A DNA stretch of 64,000 bases from contig JAPTOF010000006.1 of the NCBI GenBank assembly GCA_028554755.1, positions 67,001 to 131,000 on the forward strand. Direction: 5' to 3'. The position numbers were made by a program, and so were the translations under genes. Numbering within the stretch: position 1 is the first letter of the stretch; each line of letters starts with the position of its first letter. Origin of the DNA: Cordia subcordata (Eukaryota > Streptophyta > Magnoliopsida > Boraginales > Cordiaceae). This document shows, piece by piece, positions 53,497-64,000 of the stretch. The notes beneath the pieces are model-generated. The model saw only the letters and a program-made list of their open reading frames with translations, made no database searches and had not been told where the DNA came from.

Positions 53497-54529
53497 AAGT
53501 CAGACAAGTACAGGTCTCTGTCTCTGCAACTGCTATTGCACCTTCACTTGTTATATGGATATTATCAACATTCTCTCTCTGCCCCCTGGCTCCCCTAATG
53601 AAGAAAATAAACTGAAGGGGGCAGGAGAGAGTTTAGGACGATTACTGAGAATGTAATAAAATAATTTGTATGTAGCGTGCAATCTGTATACGTTCTTGCA
53701 AAGAAGAGCGACTTTTGTCTATTTTTATATTTTTATATATATTTCGATCTGTATTCGCCTCTTTCATTTATTGAACTGACCAGAAGTTGAGCAAAAATTT
53801 TAGGCTCGTTTAGTTGCCGAGTAGCTTTCATCAAACGGGTGGTTAACTTGTTACACTCATGAGCTCATATTTTATAAATAATTATGATGTAACATAATAC
53901 AATATACGCGCACATACCATTTGGAATAACATAACCTAATTTTTATCTTGGTTTTTGTATTATGATAATTCATAACGTGTTAGAATGAATGGTTTCTGGC
54001 TAGCAAAATAGAATATGAAAATCAAAGCGGGTTTTTGCTGGAAAAGTAAAATGAGTCGCACGAAGTCGAGTTTTGAGTTTTGACCACATCAAGAAAAGCT
54101 TGAATGAGAAACTGTTTAGTTTTAATCCAGGGGAAGGACTGGAGGGCGTTAGCAGCTTGTTGTAGTATAGATTAGGACGTAAAGAAATTCTACCCAAGTG
54201 TTCCTATTTTTTTGACATCTATGAAAATAACAAGCATATGTATGCTGATATATTTCGGGCACCAAGGCATGACCATAAGGTGTTTAATCCTTTGCCTTGG
54301 TGGAGTAGTTTAGACGGAATATAAACGATAAACAGTGAAATGTCACTTTCATCATTGCACTTTGGTGGATTTGGAGATGGGGGATTGAAAAGCTCTTTGA
54401 ACGGGACGCTTAACCGAGCCCACAAGAAAAGGGAATAATCATAAGAAAGTTCTACAGGGAGACCAAGGAAGTCTGGAATTCTGGGAGCATTGGAAATCTG
54501 CAAAACAGAGGAATGGAAACTGATCAGTT
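53497..54529. other. TIO 3' UTR and intergenic DNA
   Basis: The part just after the TIO stop is probably 3' UTR. From about 53800 it is AT-rich and holds no recognised gene. A 142-codon open frame on minus (54219-54647) overlaps the RNase H remnant in antisense and is not supported as a gene. The part from about 54200 may be the upstream, unreadable portion of that remnant. Confidence 0.4.
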
Positions 54530-55012
54530 GGAAACTACTAAAAGGAGTCAAGCTTAATATTGATAGGTGTTCAAAGGCTAATCGCGGATTGTCTACGGCA
54601 GGAGGAGCTTTCTGAAATGGGCAAGGTGTTACAGGATTCGCCATCAACTTAGGGAGGGCATAGCAATATTGCAGAAATCATAGCCTCACTTGAAGGGGTG
54701 CAGATTGCAGAGGATTTGGGAATTGCCAGCCTCGCAATTGAAAGACTCACAGATATTGTACCCCACTGGTTGGTGGGAAAGCAGAAGCCGGAAGAATGAT
54801 ATTATCTTTGATTGAGGAATGCAAAAAGAAGCTATCAACTAATCATGGGTTCTCTTTCCCACGCATGTATAAAGAAGGCCAATAGGAGTGCTGATTGGGT
54901 GACAAGTTATGGATTGCAGCTACTCTCTAGTGAGCATCAGATTAGCAGCCCTTGGGCCAACACAAAGTTATCCTTTGGAGAAGACTTGAGAGGGTTACTT
55001 CCTGAAGATTAG
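54530..55012 (+). pseudogene. RNase H-like domain remnant, probably from a non-LTR retrotransposon (LINE)
   Basis: Broken plus frames read WKLLKGVKLNID, then GGAF-stop-NGQGV, then SNIAEIIASLEGVQIAEDLG and CIKKANRSADWVTSYGLQL. This follows the order of plant LINE C-terminal RNase H domains: KLN.DG..., G..RN..G, AE..AL..GL..A...G, and ..R..N..AD.LA. The first acidic residue survives as NID and the later AE-region is readable. There is a stop where Trp or Arg is expected, and at least one frame change. No reverse transcriptase is seen nearby, so only a 5'-truncated tail is left. Confidence 0.6.
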
Positions 55013-55118
55013 TTTTAATTTAATTAGGTGTAGCCTCCTTTTTCATATCTGCAGGATTTTGCCCCAGGCAGCCAGCCATTGACGGTGTTTAGATTTTAAA
55101 ACTAGATATACATACTCG

Positions 55119-55121
<3 letters not shown>

Positions 55122-55160
<39 letters not shown>
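55122..55160. repeat. (GA)n microsatellite
   Basis: About 19 ga units downstream of the acidic-protein gene. A (CT)n run also sits directly after that gene's stop, at about 55379-55400. Confidence 0.9.
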
Positions 55161-55164
<4 letters not shown>

Positions 55165-55400
55165 GAGAGGCTATTCATATTCGTAGAGTAAAATAAATTG
55201 CAAAATCTTCATCTAAGTTGACTTTATTTAGATCATACCAGAGAAATATTGAAAGCAACATGTAAAGTTCTAATTGCTTTGGAGGAGCATTACTGTAGAA
55301 TGTTTATAAAAAGCTCTCATACTATCAAAATTCATCACTCAAACCACATGGATAGTGGTTCAGCTACTTGAAGAAACCTCTCTCTCTCTCTCTCTATCTC

Positions 55401-58275
55401 TCATAAAGTCTCTGACAATGTTTTTAGGGCTGGTCTTGAAGTTTTTGCAGCCACATTGATGTCATCTGCCTCTTTTCTGCTCAGTTTTTGGGTGATCTCC
55501 AGCTTCTGTTTGAACATCTTAGACAGCTGCCTCAAACTTATTTCCTCTAATGGTTTCTGATTGTTATCAGTTCCCCCAATGTCCTTATTTTTCTTTGGCT
55601 TCTCTTTTGTAACAAGTAATTGTAACTTTCTGCCACTGTCAACATTCTCTTTGTTGTCTGTAACAACATAATTATTCACAGTTTTTGGGGTCTTCCCTGC
55701 GGATTTCTTCACAGGTGTGGTGGTGGTGGTAGTGTTTAAAGAGTTTTTCTTCACTGGAGTTAAGCTTAAGCCGGCTGGACGGACAATAGCGCCGCTAGAG
55801 GCAATCTCATTTGGATCAGCTGCCAAAGTAGAGGAGGCTCCATAGTGGCCTATAAACTCAAGTAGAGCAGGTGCAAGGGGAGGAAGAATAACATCGCCAG
55901 CAGTCTGTGATCCTGATGATGCTTCTGTTGCAGAGTTTTCAGCATCCACCACATTTTCAGTTGTGATCTCATCCTGACTTAGCTGTTGATTAGCGTCTTT
56001 GACGGGATTTTCACATTCAAGAACACCATTGCTGACTGGAGTGGCCTCTTCGGTGTCATCAGGCTTCTCTTCTTGGTTGAATTGATTCGAGGAAATCACA
56101 TGATTAGGAGAATTTGATTCCACTTCTGCATTTTCATCCAAAGTTTCTTCAACATGCTCCACTTCCTTGTTGAATTCTGATTCCACTTCGGCATTTTCGT
56201 CCAAAGTTTCTTTGGTATGCTCCACTTCCTCGTTGAAATCTGATTCCACTTCTGCATTTTCATCCAAAGTTTCTTCGATATGCTTCACTTCTTCGTTGAA
56301 TTCTGATTTCACTTCTGCATTGTCATCAAAAGTTTCTTTGTTGAATTCTGATTCCACTTCTGCATCGTCATCCAAAGTTTCTGTGATATGATCCACTTCT
56401 TGAGTTGCTGAAACCAAATCCTGAGCAATATCTGGTTTGAGTGCTGCAATGCCGTCTGAAGTTTCTTCAGTTGGCTCGTTCTCTTCAACAGCAACATGGA
56501 TCTCATCTTGAATAACAGCAGAGGTAGTATTACTAACGAGTCCTTTATCACCAACAATTCCACACTTGACACTGTTATCAGCATCCATGGTCTCCAAGCT
56601 CTGTTGAGCAACACTGTCGTCACACTTCACATTGTGGGCAGCCCCTACCAAAGACCAAAACAACCACCTTTTGAGAAAGAATCCAGAAAAAAGAAGGGAA
56701 ACCCATTCTGTCGCAACACAAACTGAAACAAGACAGACTATTATTATACATGAATAGGACAAGAATAACAAGCTCCAAAAGATGAAGCTGACCTTCATAC
56801 TCTGGAACTTTGCCATCCAAAACTTCAGCAATTACAGTGTCAGAATCCTCAAGTTTATCCATATCCGTCATCTTCACATCCTTCTCGGTTGCATTCTCAA
56901 ATTCAGAGATGGAGAACCCTATATGATTATACAAGTCCAAATCAATTGATTGGCAATGATCACTCAAGCAAACAATGGAAAAGCAAGTGTCATCTGTTCT
57001 GACTACCTATTGGAAAAAAAAAAATTGCCTAAGTTCCCAAAACTTACCATTAGTTTCTTGAACCTCAATTTCCATATCCAAGAGCTTCTCCACAGTATCA
57101 TCAGCAAGAGCACCTGATTCATCACTCATCTCAAGATGGATTTCCGCTTTTGTCTCTATAACATCTTCGGCTGCAGGTTGGCCGACTTCAACATCCATCT
57201 CAATATCATTAGTCTTTTCCTCCTCAACACACAAACATGACTTTTCCTTCAAGTCAAACCCTGCAAAAATGATTTAACTGTAAGACAAACACGTATAAAT
57301 GATAGAATAAAATCATCGAAACATGCTTGCTTCACTGGAGAATAGAGATTGGGTACCTGTGTTATCATCAATAACTTCACCTACTTGTTCTGCAAAAGAA
57401 CCAATCTTGACAGCCTTGGATCTCTCTTTCTGATCCAGATTTCTCTCAGCCAATCTTGCTGATCGGCGAGTGCTGTAAACATTCCTTACCGAACCACCAG
57501 TCTCCTTCACTCCCTTTCTCCGACTAGCCGGCACAGCCGCCGGAGTTTGAGGAATATCCTTCTTTTGTTTCTCAACAACTTCTTCTGATTCCTTTGATTC
57601 CATGTCAATCTTTCTCCTGATTGAAGTAGCCGCAGCCCTCCTCCGGGTGGATGGAGCAGCCACAGTTGCTGCCGCCGGCGTTTCCTCCACTTCTCCTGCA
57701 AGCGTTCTTCTAGTCGTACGACGGCTCCTAGTGGTTGTACAACCAGTACGAGGAACATTAGGCGATGTTATCTCCGATTTTTCGGGTGATTCAATAGAAG
57801 ATTTGACGGTTTCAGATTCTGATTGTTTCAAGAATTCTTCAAGCCCTTCAACCTATACAAAAACGAGACACATCCACCAATCAAGATCTACACGAATTAA
57901 AAAATCTAATAGATCCATGGAAAAGAATAAACAGTATAATACACTATCTTTGATTTTTATAAGAAGCAGCTTACATGATCCAATAAAGCACTATCTTTAT
58001 ATCAAGACTATCTATCTTATTGTTATATCTGGAAAAAAGAAAATTGAAAAAGAGACGCATCTTGTGTTCTTGAGATCAGGTGGAGCGTATTAAAAATAGA
58101 AAAAGCACGTAATATATGGAAGGGGTAATACTTGTGTAGCATTGAAGATAGATAGACTTACAAATGGAAGAGCTTGAAGGGCATCGGCCATGGCAACATT
58201 GGTGATGTTAGCAGGGATCTTGTTCTTCTTGCAAAGAGCTTGGAGTTGTCTCCTTGTGAGGGTGTGGAAATCCAT
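55401..58275 (-). CDS. Acidic repeat-containing protein with SAP-like N-terminus, probable nuclear/cell-division protein
   Basis: Five exons (58162-58275, 57357-57852, 57048-57260, 56793-56918, 55401-56644) give 730 aa, all GT-AG. The N-terminus (1-50) reads LTRRQLQALCKKNKIPAN and MADALQALPF, a helix-turn-helix pattern like SAP or HeH DNA-binding motifs. Next is a basic Arg/Ser/Thr-rich part (about 65-190; TTRSRRTTRRT, STRRRAAATS, STRRSARLAERN), likely nuclear and DNA- or microtubule-binding. A long acidic region with five imperfect 21-aa repeats follows, then a Thr/Lys-rich segment (TTTTTTPVKKSAGKTPK) and a conserved-looking LRQLSKMFKQKLE tail. From memory it resembles Arabidopsis At3g03130/At5g17160, which lack firm function. 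An MSA element in the promoter suggests mitotic expression. It is divergent from the PWWP gene and convergent with TIO. Confidence 0.86.
56113..56403 (-). repeat. Coding minisatellite: five imperfect 63-bp (21-aa) repeats, one shortened
   Basis: Within exon 5 of the acidic protein, units of the form EEV(E/K/D)H..ETLDENAEVESEFN repeat about five times; the second unit is shortened and lacks the EEVxHI part. The nucleotide copies are very similar, implying recent tandem amplification. The periodicity also keeps an antisense frame open at 56167-56391. Confidence 0.88.
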
Positions 58276-58415
58276 TTCTGACCTTGAAATGGTGGCTCTG
58301 GTTGGTTTCTGCTGATGCTGTTGAAGATTGAGTAAGGTGATGAGGCGGCAAGGTTTTTCTGTGTGCGTGTGTGCAGTGTGCAGTGTGCGTGCGTCCTTGA
58401 CGTGGTTCTTGCTTC

Positions 58416-58423
58416 TTTATATA
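58416..58423 (-). promoter_or_regulatory. TATA box of the acidic-protein gene
   Basis: On the minus strand the sequence is TATATAAA, about 140 bp upstream of the ATG at 58275 and just downstream of the MSA element. Position and match are good for a plant core promoter. Confidence 0.55.
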
Positions 58424-58435
58424 CTTGTGGGTTTT

Positions 58436-58446
58436 TGACCGTTGGA
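58436..58446 (-). promoter_or_regulatory. MSA (mitosis-specific activator) element
   Basis: The minus strand reads TCCAACGGTCA, a complete match to the MSA consensus YCYAACGGYYA bound by three-repeat MYB (MYB3R) factors in genes expressed at G2/M. It lies about 160-170 bp upstream of the start codon, next to the TATA box, which is where functional MSA sites are usually found. Confidence 0.65.
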
Positions 58447-58494
58447 GCGTGGAGATTCGAGATTTGAATTTTGAAATTATTGTTTGAGTGTGCT

Positions 58495-58524
58495 TGGGCT
58501 TGGCCTTGGGCTTCGGCTTGGGCT
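58495..58524. promoter_or_regulatory. Cluster of three Site II motifs (TGGGCT)
   Basis: TGGGCT occurs at 58495-58500, 58507-58512 and 58519-58524, spaced 12 bases apart. Site II (TGGGCY) motifs bind TCP factors and are frequent in plant cell-cycle and ribosomal-protein promoters. The cluster is about 50-80 bp upstream of the MSA element. Confidence 0.5.
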
Positions 58525-58867
58525 ACCAAAATAATCGGCGGTCTCAGATTTAGAAACTAACTTATATAATGTGAATAACTTGTATTTGTTGCGTATGAAG
58601 TGAATATGAATTATGAATTATGCATTTACAAGTAAATAACTAAGGCAGATACAACTCGGCATATGGTTTACCTACTAAGGATAAATATGACGATGCAAAA
58701 TAACCCATTATTTTCAACTTCTTGCAAAAAAAAAAAATTTAATTTACATCATTATGTATCTATACATCTTACACTCTTTTCTTTTATTGGACTTGTCTCT
58801 AATAATAATCGATAAGCCACGCCCAGTGGAAAAGAAAACAGATAAATGACAGCAATGGTGCAATAAA

Positions 58868-59107
58868 AAGTCTGTTTGGATTGGATTTTTCTTAAGAAAA
58901 AATTACTTTTTGTTTGAAAAAATACATTCTTTTTTACAATAACTACTATTGGGCTTGCTTTTCCAAAAAGTTGAAATTCTAAAAAGTGTTCAAATACAAC
59001 TTTCTTTTAGAAGCCATAATTTGTTAGTTTCTCAAAAAAAGCTTTTTTTAAAAAAAAAATTGTTAAAAAAAAGTGGTTTAACTAAAGCAGAAACCAAATA
59101 TGGGCTC
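58868..59107. mobile_element. MITE-like element in the divergent promoter region
   Basis: The left part, agtctgtttggattggattt, and the right part, ccaaatatgggctcgtc, are weak inverse copies. The reverse complement of the middle (ggcttctaaaagaaagttgtatttgaac, then ttcaactttttgga) matches the middle of the element at 37979-38208, so both are copies of one family. Confidence 0.55.
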
Positions 59108-59156
59108 GTCTAAATTTTGTGATGGGCCCAAGTAGCCCATAAAAACCTGGGGGCCC
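59101..59156. promoter_or_regulatory. Site II-like TGGGCC/TGGGCT motifs upstream of the PWWP gene
   Basis: TGGGCT at 59101-59106, TGGGCC at 59123-59128 and AGCCCA at 59134-59139 lie within 40 bases, followed by gggggcccgatgggc. They are about 700 bp upstream of the PWWP start codon but may sit near the transcription start, because a long leader is likely. Confidence 0.4.
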
Positions 59157-59484
59157 GATGGGCGAAACCCATACGGCATTTGCATGAAGCGAAAGTGAAC
59201 CAGGGGCTGGGGCGGGTTGCACTGCGCACCCAAAGCGTAGCGTAGCGCCGAGTCAACACCGTCGTTTCTGGCCTACAACTCCACCAAAATTACACACACA
59301 CACACACACATCTATACATACATACATATATTTGATTTCTCGAACCTCATATCAGTTTTAGAGCGATACAAATACTTCAAACCCATCAATTCTCAAACCT
59401 CACAACTCTCTGATCAATTATTTTGATTTCTCCCCCCAAAAAAAGAAGAAAAAATCGCTCAATATGAAATTCTCCCAGTTTTGA

Positions 59485-59673
59485 ATGGAAATCCCTAAAC
59501 CTAGCCTCGATTTTTATTATCAATTCCTCCAAATGCACAAATTTCGATTTTTTACCCTTCTTTTCCGGAGGCTAACTAATCAAATCCCTCAGTTCACCCC
59601 TTTCTCCATTAAAAATCCATTATGTTTTGCACCCTTTTTGCCCCAGTTTTTCCAATTCTTATATAATAATTAA
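59485..59673 (+). other. Possible upstream ORF in the PWWP gene leader
   Basis: A 62-codon frame (MEIPKPSLDFYYQF...) begins at 59485 and stops 160 bases before the main start. It is rich in Phe, Leu and Pro and matches nothing I know. If transcription starts upstream it would precede the main ATG and could reduce its translation. The transcription start is unknown. Confidence 0.2.
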
Positions 59674-59766
59674 GCATATATACAAAAACTCATACAATTC
59701 TTGAAATTCAGTACATTTGGTTAGATCAACTCTTTTTGGTCAACATAGAGATACATACAGGGATAT

Positions 59767-59770
<4 letters not shown>

Positions 59771-59812
<42 letters not shown>
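59771..59812. repeat. (TA)n microsatellite just upstream of the PWWP start codon
   Basis: About 21 ta units end roughly 22 bases before the ATG at 59835. The tract therefore lies in the 5' UTR or core promoter, a place where length changes could matter. Confidence 0.9.
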
Positions 59813-59818
<6 letters not shown>

Positions 59819-59834
59819 AATAGGGGAGTGAGGC

Positions 59835-62800
59835 ATGGGGAGCTCGGAGCCAGGATCAACAGCAGTTGACTGTAGTGTTGGGAGTATTGTTTGGGTCAGG
59901 AGGAGAAATGGGTCGTGGTGGCCCGGTAAAATACTCGGCCCGGATGAGCTTTCAGCTTCTCATTTAATGTCTCCGCGATCAGGGACTCCGGTTAAGCTTC
60001 TTGGGAGAGAAGATGCCAGTGTGTGAGTTTGTTGTCACTTTAACTTTTGACGCACTAGAAATGTCTAATGTTCAAATATTGCAAACATTAACATTGTTAA
60101 TTTGGGATTTTAACGCTCCTTAGTTTGATTTATAGCTGCTTATCTCATAAGACAATAGTTAGTCAGATGGTCATCTTTGGATATTTTGCAGCTTTTAGGA
60201 ACATAGCAGTTGTTAATGCAGTTTGTTCATTAGCGAGGAACGTCACTTATAGCGTGTTTGGAATGATCTTATTTTAAGATATTTATCCTATTAAAATTTG
60301 GAGATATATTATAAGATTTAAGATATCTTATCACATGCATCATGTATTTTATAGTTGTAAAAAATAAGATAGGATGGATTGCTTATTTTTTTTAAGATAA
60401 AAATTATGATTTTATTTTGAATTTTCATAAGATGCATGATAAGATTTTTTAAATCTTATAAGATTACCATCATTTCAATAGGATAAGCATCTTAAAATAA
60501 GACTATAACAAACAGAGCATCAGTCATAAGAAATCCTTTCTGGTGCATAACTAGATAAAATCTGGCCGTTAACAATGTTGAAATAAATTGTAGCAACAGT
60601 CTGGGGAAGGAAAGTAGTTGAATCATCAATGAGGTAATATATAACAGGCAGGTCATCTCTATACAGTTGGGCTTTATCCATGGAAAACAGGGGACTGAAT
60701 CTTTGTGCTGTGGATTATTCTGTGTGCTCCATAGTTTTCGTTAGGCACATTACTTTTTGTTAGTGTTGATGAAAGAATAATGTCTTACTCTAGTTCTGCA
60801 ATGGTGTTGTTGTGAAGCCAACTCCTTTTCTATACAGTCAAAATTCTTCTGTCAGATGATTATTACTGTTTCCTCTTATAGAGATTTATTCCGTATTATT
60901 GCACTCATCCAGAAAATAACAAAGAACATGTTATATTTGCTTTCCCGGTTCATTGGTGATGTTTAACTCTATGTCTCTTACCAGGGATTGGTACAATTTG
61001 GAAAAGTCCAAGCGTGTTAAGGCATTCCGTTGTGGAGAGTTTGATGAGTGTATTGCGAGGGCTGAAGCTTCCCAAGGTATGCCTCCAAAGAAAAGAGAGA
61101 AATATGCACGTAGAGAAGATGCTATACTTCATGCTCTTGAACTTGAGAGACAGCTGCTGGGGAAGAAATATGGAAAACTTGGGTATTCCTCTAATGGTGA
61201 GATGAGTGAGTCATCGGATGCTCCGAGGAAAGAATTAGTAACTTCATTGGTGCATTTTGAAAAAGGAACTGCAAACCAGTTTGACCCTCAAGTTATCCAG
61301 GTATCTGGTAAACATGGTTTGTCTGCCGAGCATGACAATACTGGCCATCACCTAGGCATGGAAAATGTTAAAGAAGGGTATAAAATGAATGGGGAAGTTG
61401 ATACTTCTGGCGCAGGGCCCCGAGTAAGAGGTTTGCAGGAGATTGGTTTAATTGCTGCTCCTTTGGATAAAAGTCTTCCTTATTCAAATGTTTCAAGTGG
61501 TTCTCTTGATGGCTTTTCTGTTGACAGTGTGCCTGGTTGTGGTCCTAGTTCAGTCATAGTTGATGCCAACAGTGATAGTGTTCTCAAGAGACATGACAAG
61601 CACCGGCCTCTTGCTCATGTACTACAAAATAGTGCAAAGACACCTCATGTTCAACCAAACACTGATTCTTCAGTTGCAATGTCGAGAGGAGAGCAAGATG
61701 ATGTTGAAAGCCATGCAAAAAGGACCAGATTTACTTACCTATCAACAGAATCTGGACATTGTTTGAATGAGAAAAGAGTTCAATCGGGTAAGATGGAGAT
61801 TCCAACTTCCAAGCCTGATCAAGGTAGTCCTGCTGATTTATACGGAGAAGGTACTTCTGATTCTGCTGAAGACACTGAAACTGATTCTTCTGAGCCGGAG
61901 ACTACAGAGTCCGATACAGATGAGGATATGTCTACACTATCAGGTCAGGTGTTGCATTTTTTATTCTCTCATAATAGCATCATTATATTTGTTCGCATAA
62001 TTAGACTCTTTATTTGCGAAGAGTTTTGTGGTTGAACTATGTTGAATGCCTGTAGTATCTGACGCGCGTTTAACAGAAATTGCTGTGCACATATAATAAA
62101 TTAGAGTGAAAGGGTCCACCCTGGAACTAGAGGCCTACTCCCATCTGATCTTTCTTCCTTCCCTCTGGCATTTCTTCCCACTGAACTCATTCCCAAGTCT
62201 GCCTCTCCTTAACCAACATTCTTATTTCCATTTCAATTAAATGCCCATCGAAAGATGAGGCTTAAGTAGTCTAACATGCTCGTGTACTATTGCAGATGGT
62301 GCTGCATCTATAGGATTAGAGCCAAAGTATCCAGAAAGAATGGGACTATATGCAGAATATGGAAGCACAAGCAGCGAAGAACTTGATGAATTGTCACTAA
62401 CAGATGACACGTCTGATTCTTATCATGACACCCATGTGGTAGCTGGTGAGGGGGTATCCAAATGGCAATTGAAAGGGAGAAGGAATGATCGCAGTCTTAT
62501 GAAAAGGCCTCGCGATGGAACTGACCGAAGATTTTCTGGAGGTTCCATTTACGGAACAGCTTTCATGGAAAAGGGAAGCAGTGGCCGTGAGAGGTCTGAT
62601 TTGAATGAGAAGAGTGTAAGAACTCGAATGGGTGGGTATGGATCTAAAGGTTTTGATGGCCTTAATCAAGATATCAGTACTTGGCAGAACTTGACTATGA
62701 ATGACCAGCCTACTATAAAAGGATACTGGGAAGAGCCAGAAGAATTCTTTGGTCATGCATATGCCAGTCAACGGCACGCTGATGGAAAGTTAATGTTTAT

Positions 62801-63455
62801 AGATGTGGATGTGAAAGTACAAGCAAGCTACCGAAGACCGCATGTCCCTCTAATTTCGTTGACAAGCAAGTTAAATGGACATGCAATAGTGGGCCATCCG
62901 ATCCAGATTGAAGCTCTCGAAAATGGTTCTTCTGAAACCATGTTTGTCGCCTCTGATGATTTTTACCCTGAAATATCGGATTATGGTACAACACTTCCAC
63001 CGGTGTGGAGAACTGCCCCGAGGACAGCCAATTCACGAGTGCCACGCTCTCATCCGTCGTCAGCACTGGATAGTGAAGAAAGCACCATGATGAATATTCA
63101 AATGGGTGATTATCAGAGCAGAAAAGTTGCCTTGGGGAAATCAAATGCTGGGGCTTATGGTTACAAGGGGAGCATGATGAAGAATATTCCTCCCGCTAAC
63201 TCTCAGTTAGACAGAAGGTTTTCCAGAAAGCAGCAACCAAGGAGAATAAGTCCATCTTGTAATCAAAAGATAAGAACCCTTTCTTCAATTGCATCACAAC
63301 CGAAACAGAGTAATGATCTGAAACGTGGTGGCAATAGTTACCAAGTAGGTGGGCTGATGATAAAGCCAGACTGCGTTCCCACAGCTGTAGCTTGTATCCC
63401 TGTCAAACTAGTATTCAGTAGGTTACATGAGGAGCTAATCGGGCGCTATCAGTAA
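59835..63455 (+). CDS. PWWP-domain protein
   Basis: Three exons (59835-60022, 60985-61943, 62296-63455) give 768 aa. The N-terminal PWWP domain (about 12-85) starts CSVGSIVWVRRRNGSWWPGKI, has WWPG in place of PWWP, then SGTPVKLLGRED and, across the first intron, DWYNLEKSKRVKAFRCGEFDECI. PWWP domains bind methylated histone tails and DNA. A basic/helical part follows (PPKKREKYARREDAILHALELERQ), then a long disordered Ser/Asp/Glu-rich region (TSDSAEDTETDSSEPETTESDTDED) and a C-terminal part with GYWEEPEEFFGHAY, IDVDVKVQASYRRPHVPLISLTSKLNGHAIVGHP and PVWRTAPRT, as in the plant family I know from At3g03140 and relatives. It is probably a chromatin-associated nuclear protein. It is divergent from the acidic SAP-like gene. 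Confidence 0.93.
60253..60518. mobile_element. 266-bp MITE in intron 1 of the PWWP gene
   Basis: The left end, gtgtttggaatgatcttattttaagat, is the inverse of the right end, atcttaaaataagactataacaaacagagc. Further inward 'tatcctatt' and 'tataagattta' are also mirrored, so the TIRs run about 65 bp with some mismatches. Related sequence occurs near 41801-42045. Confidence 0.75.
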
Positions 63456-64000
63456 TAACAAATTGCTGGGCCTGAAATGAGGGGTGTGATAGTGATAGTT
63501 ATAATAGATAATAACATGTAAATTTATGAGATCAATAATAATCTTACACCAGCGAATGCATATATGCACAGCTAACATTTTTATCGGGGAAATTTGTAGG
63601 CCTTAAATCCATCGGTTTGGTTTACTTTTGTTGTATGATGGAATGAAGCAGGTATATTGGACAAGAAAGCATGCACGGGGAAATTGTCTGTGCCGACCAG
63701 GAATTGTCGATGTATCAATGGTTCGCTTAGGTGGCCTTTCCTTGTCTTTCCTAACGTTCAGGATAGTTCCGTTTGAGAAGAGAAAGAGCACCCATCTATG
63801 ATTGGTATTCATCTGAGTTTTAGGTTAGTTAAGATGTTAATTACACACCGAGGTTGGTAAAACTAAGAGACAATGTCCCCCTAACCTAAGTGGCCCCCAA
63901 ATTCAAAATTCAACGTGTTGCGTGGTGATCCGGTGGTAGGGGTGGAGTTTCTCTCTCATTCGTGGAGTCTATAATGAGCTGCCTCAGCTCCACATAAACC
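63456..64000. other. 3' UTR of the PWWP gene and flank
   Basis: Mixed sequence after the stop codon with no further gene. The last 150 bases (from about 63840) look repeat-like and AT/GC mixed. No polyadenylation site can be fixed. Confidence 0.4.

Noticed and set aside
54219..54647. 142-codon minus-strand ORF
   Set aside because: It overlaps the plus-strand RNase H remnant in antisense, has no recognisable family features and no splice or start context.
56167..56391. Plus-strand ORF of Ser/Thr-rich repeats
   Set aside because: It is the antisense reading of the 63-bp coding minisatellite, kept open by the repeat periodicity.
57602..58093. 163-codon plus-strand ORF
   Set aside because: It is antisense to exon 2 of the acidic SAP-like gene and runs into its intron. 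Composition is low-complexity and the minus-strand gene is well supported.

Overview
The window is nuclear DNA of a dicotyledonous plant. Every real gene is split by many short GT-AG introns. Intergenic DNA is AT-rich and full of microsatellites, MITE-like elements, Helitrons and a decayed Mutator-like element (MULE). The species cannot be named from the sequence alone. I rebuilt seven protein-coding genes exon by exon; each exon chain closes in frame from ATG to stop.

Layout: (1) 51-1460, a small MULE-like element with long diverged terminal inverted repeats around a gene-like acidic fragment. (2) 1927-6581 minus, a 502-aa vacuolar/plastid-type sugar transporter (VGT family). (3) 10718-14149 plus, a 192-aa ARF GTPase of the plant ARFB1 group. 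(4) 15998-23359 plus, an 887-aa RelA/SpoT homologue (HD, synthetase and TGS domains) that does not match the plant RSH1-RSH4 architectures I know. (5) 24178-27778 minus, a 437-aa probable nuclear protein of unknown function. (6) About 28092-36487, a decayed MULE carrying a plant-mobile-domain (MAIN-like) pseudogene on plus and a mudrA transposase pseudogene on minus. (7) 36573-42267, MITEs and two Helitrons of one family, the second inserted inside the first in opposite orientation. (8) 42688-53496 plus, the FUSED-type kinase TWO-IN-ONE (TIO), 1343 aa. (9) 53497-55400, intergenic DNA with an RNase H remnant of a LINE. (10) 55401-58275 minus, a 730-aa acidic protein with a SAP-like N-terminus and coding tandem repeats; its promoter has a perfect MSA (G2/M) element and Site II motifs. 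(11) 59835-63455 plus, a 768-aa PWWP-domain protein.

The genes do not form a pathway, but the order is informative. From memory, VGT, ARFB1, a SAP-like/acidic protein and a PWWP protein also lie close together in Arabidopsis (At3g03090-At3g03140, with partial copies near At5g17010-At5g17160). This looks like a conserved eudicot block with other genes interleaved. TIO (phragmoplast) and the MSA-bearing gene suggest a cell-division theme for the right part. The most unusual items are the RSH-like protein with its extra region between synthetase and TGS domains, the unknown nuclear protein, the PMD-carrying MULE and the nested Helitron pair.
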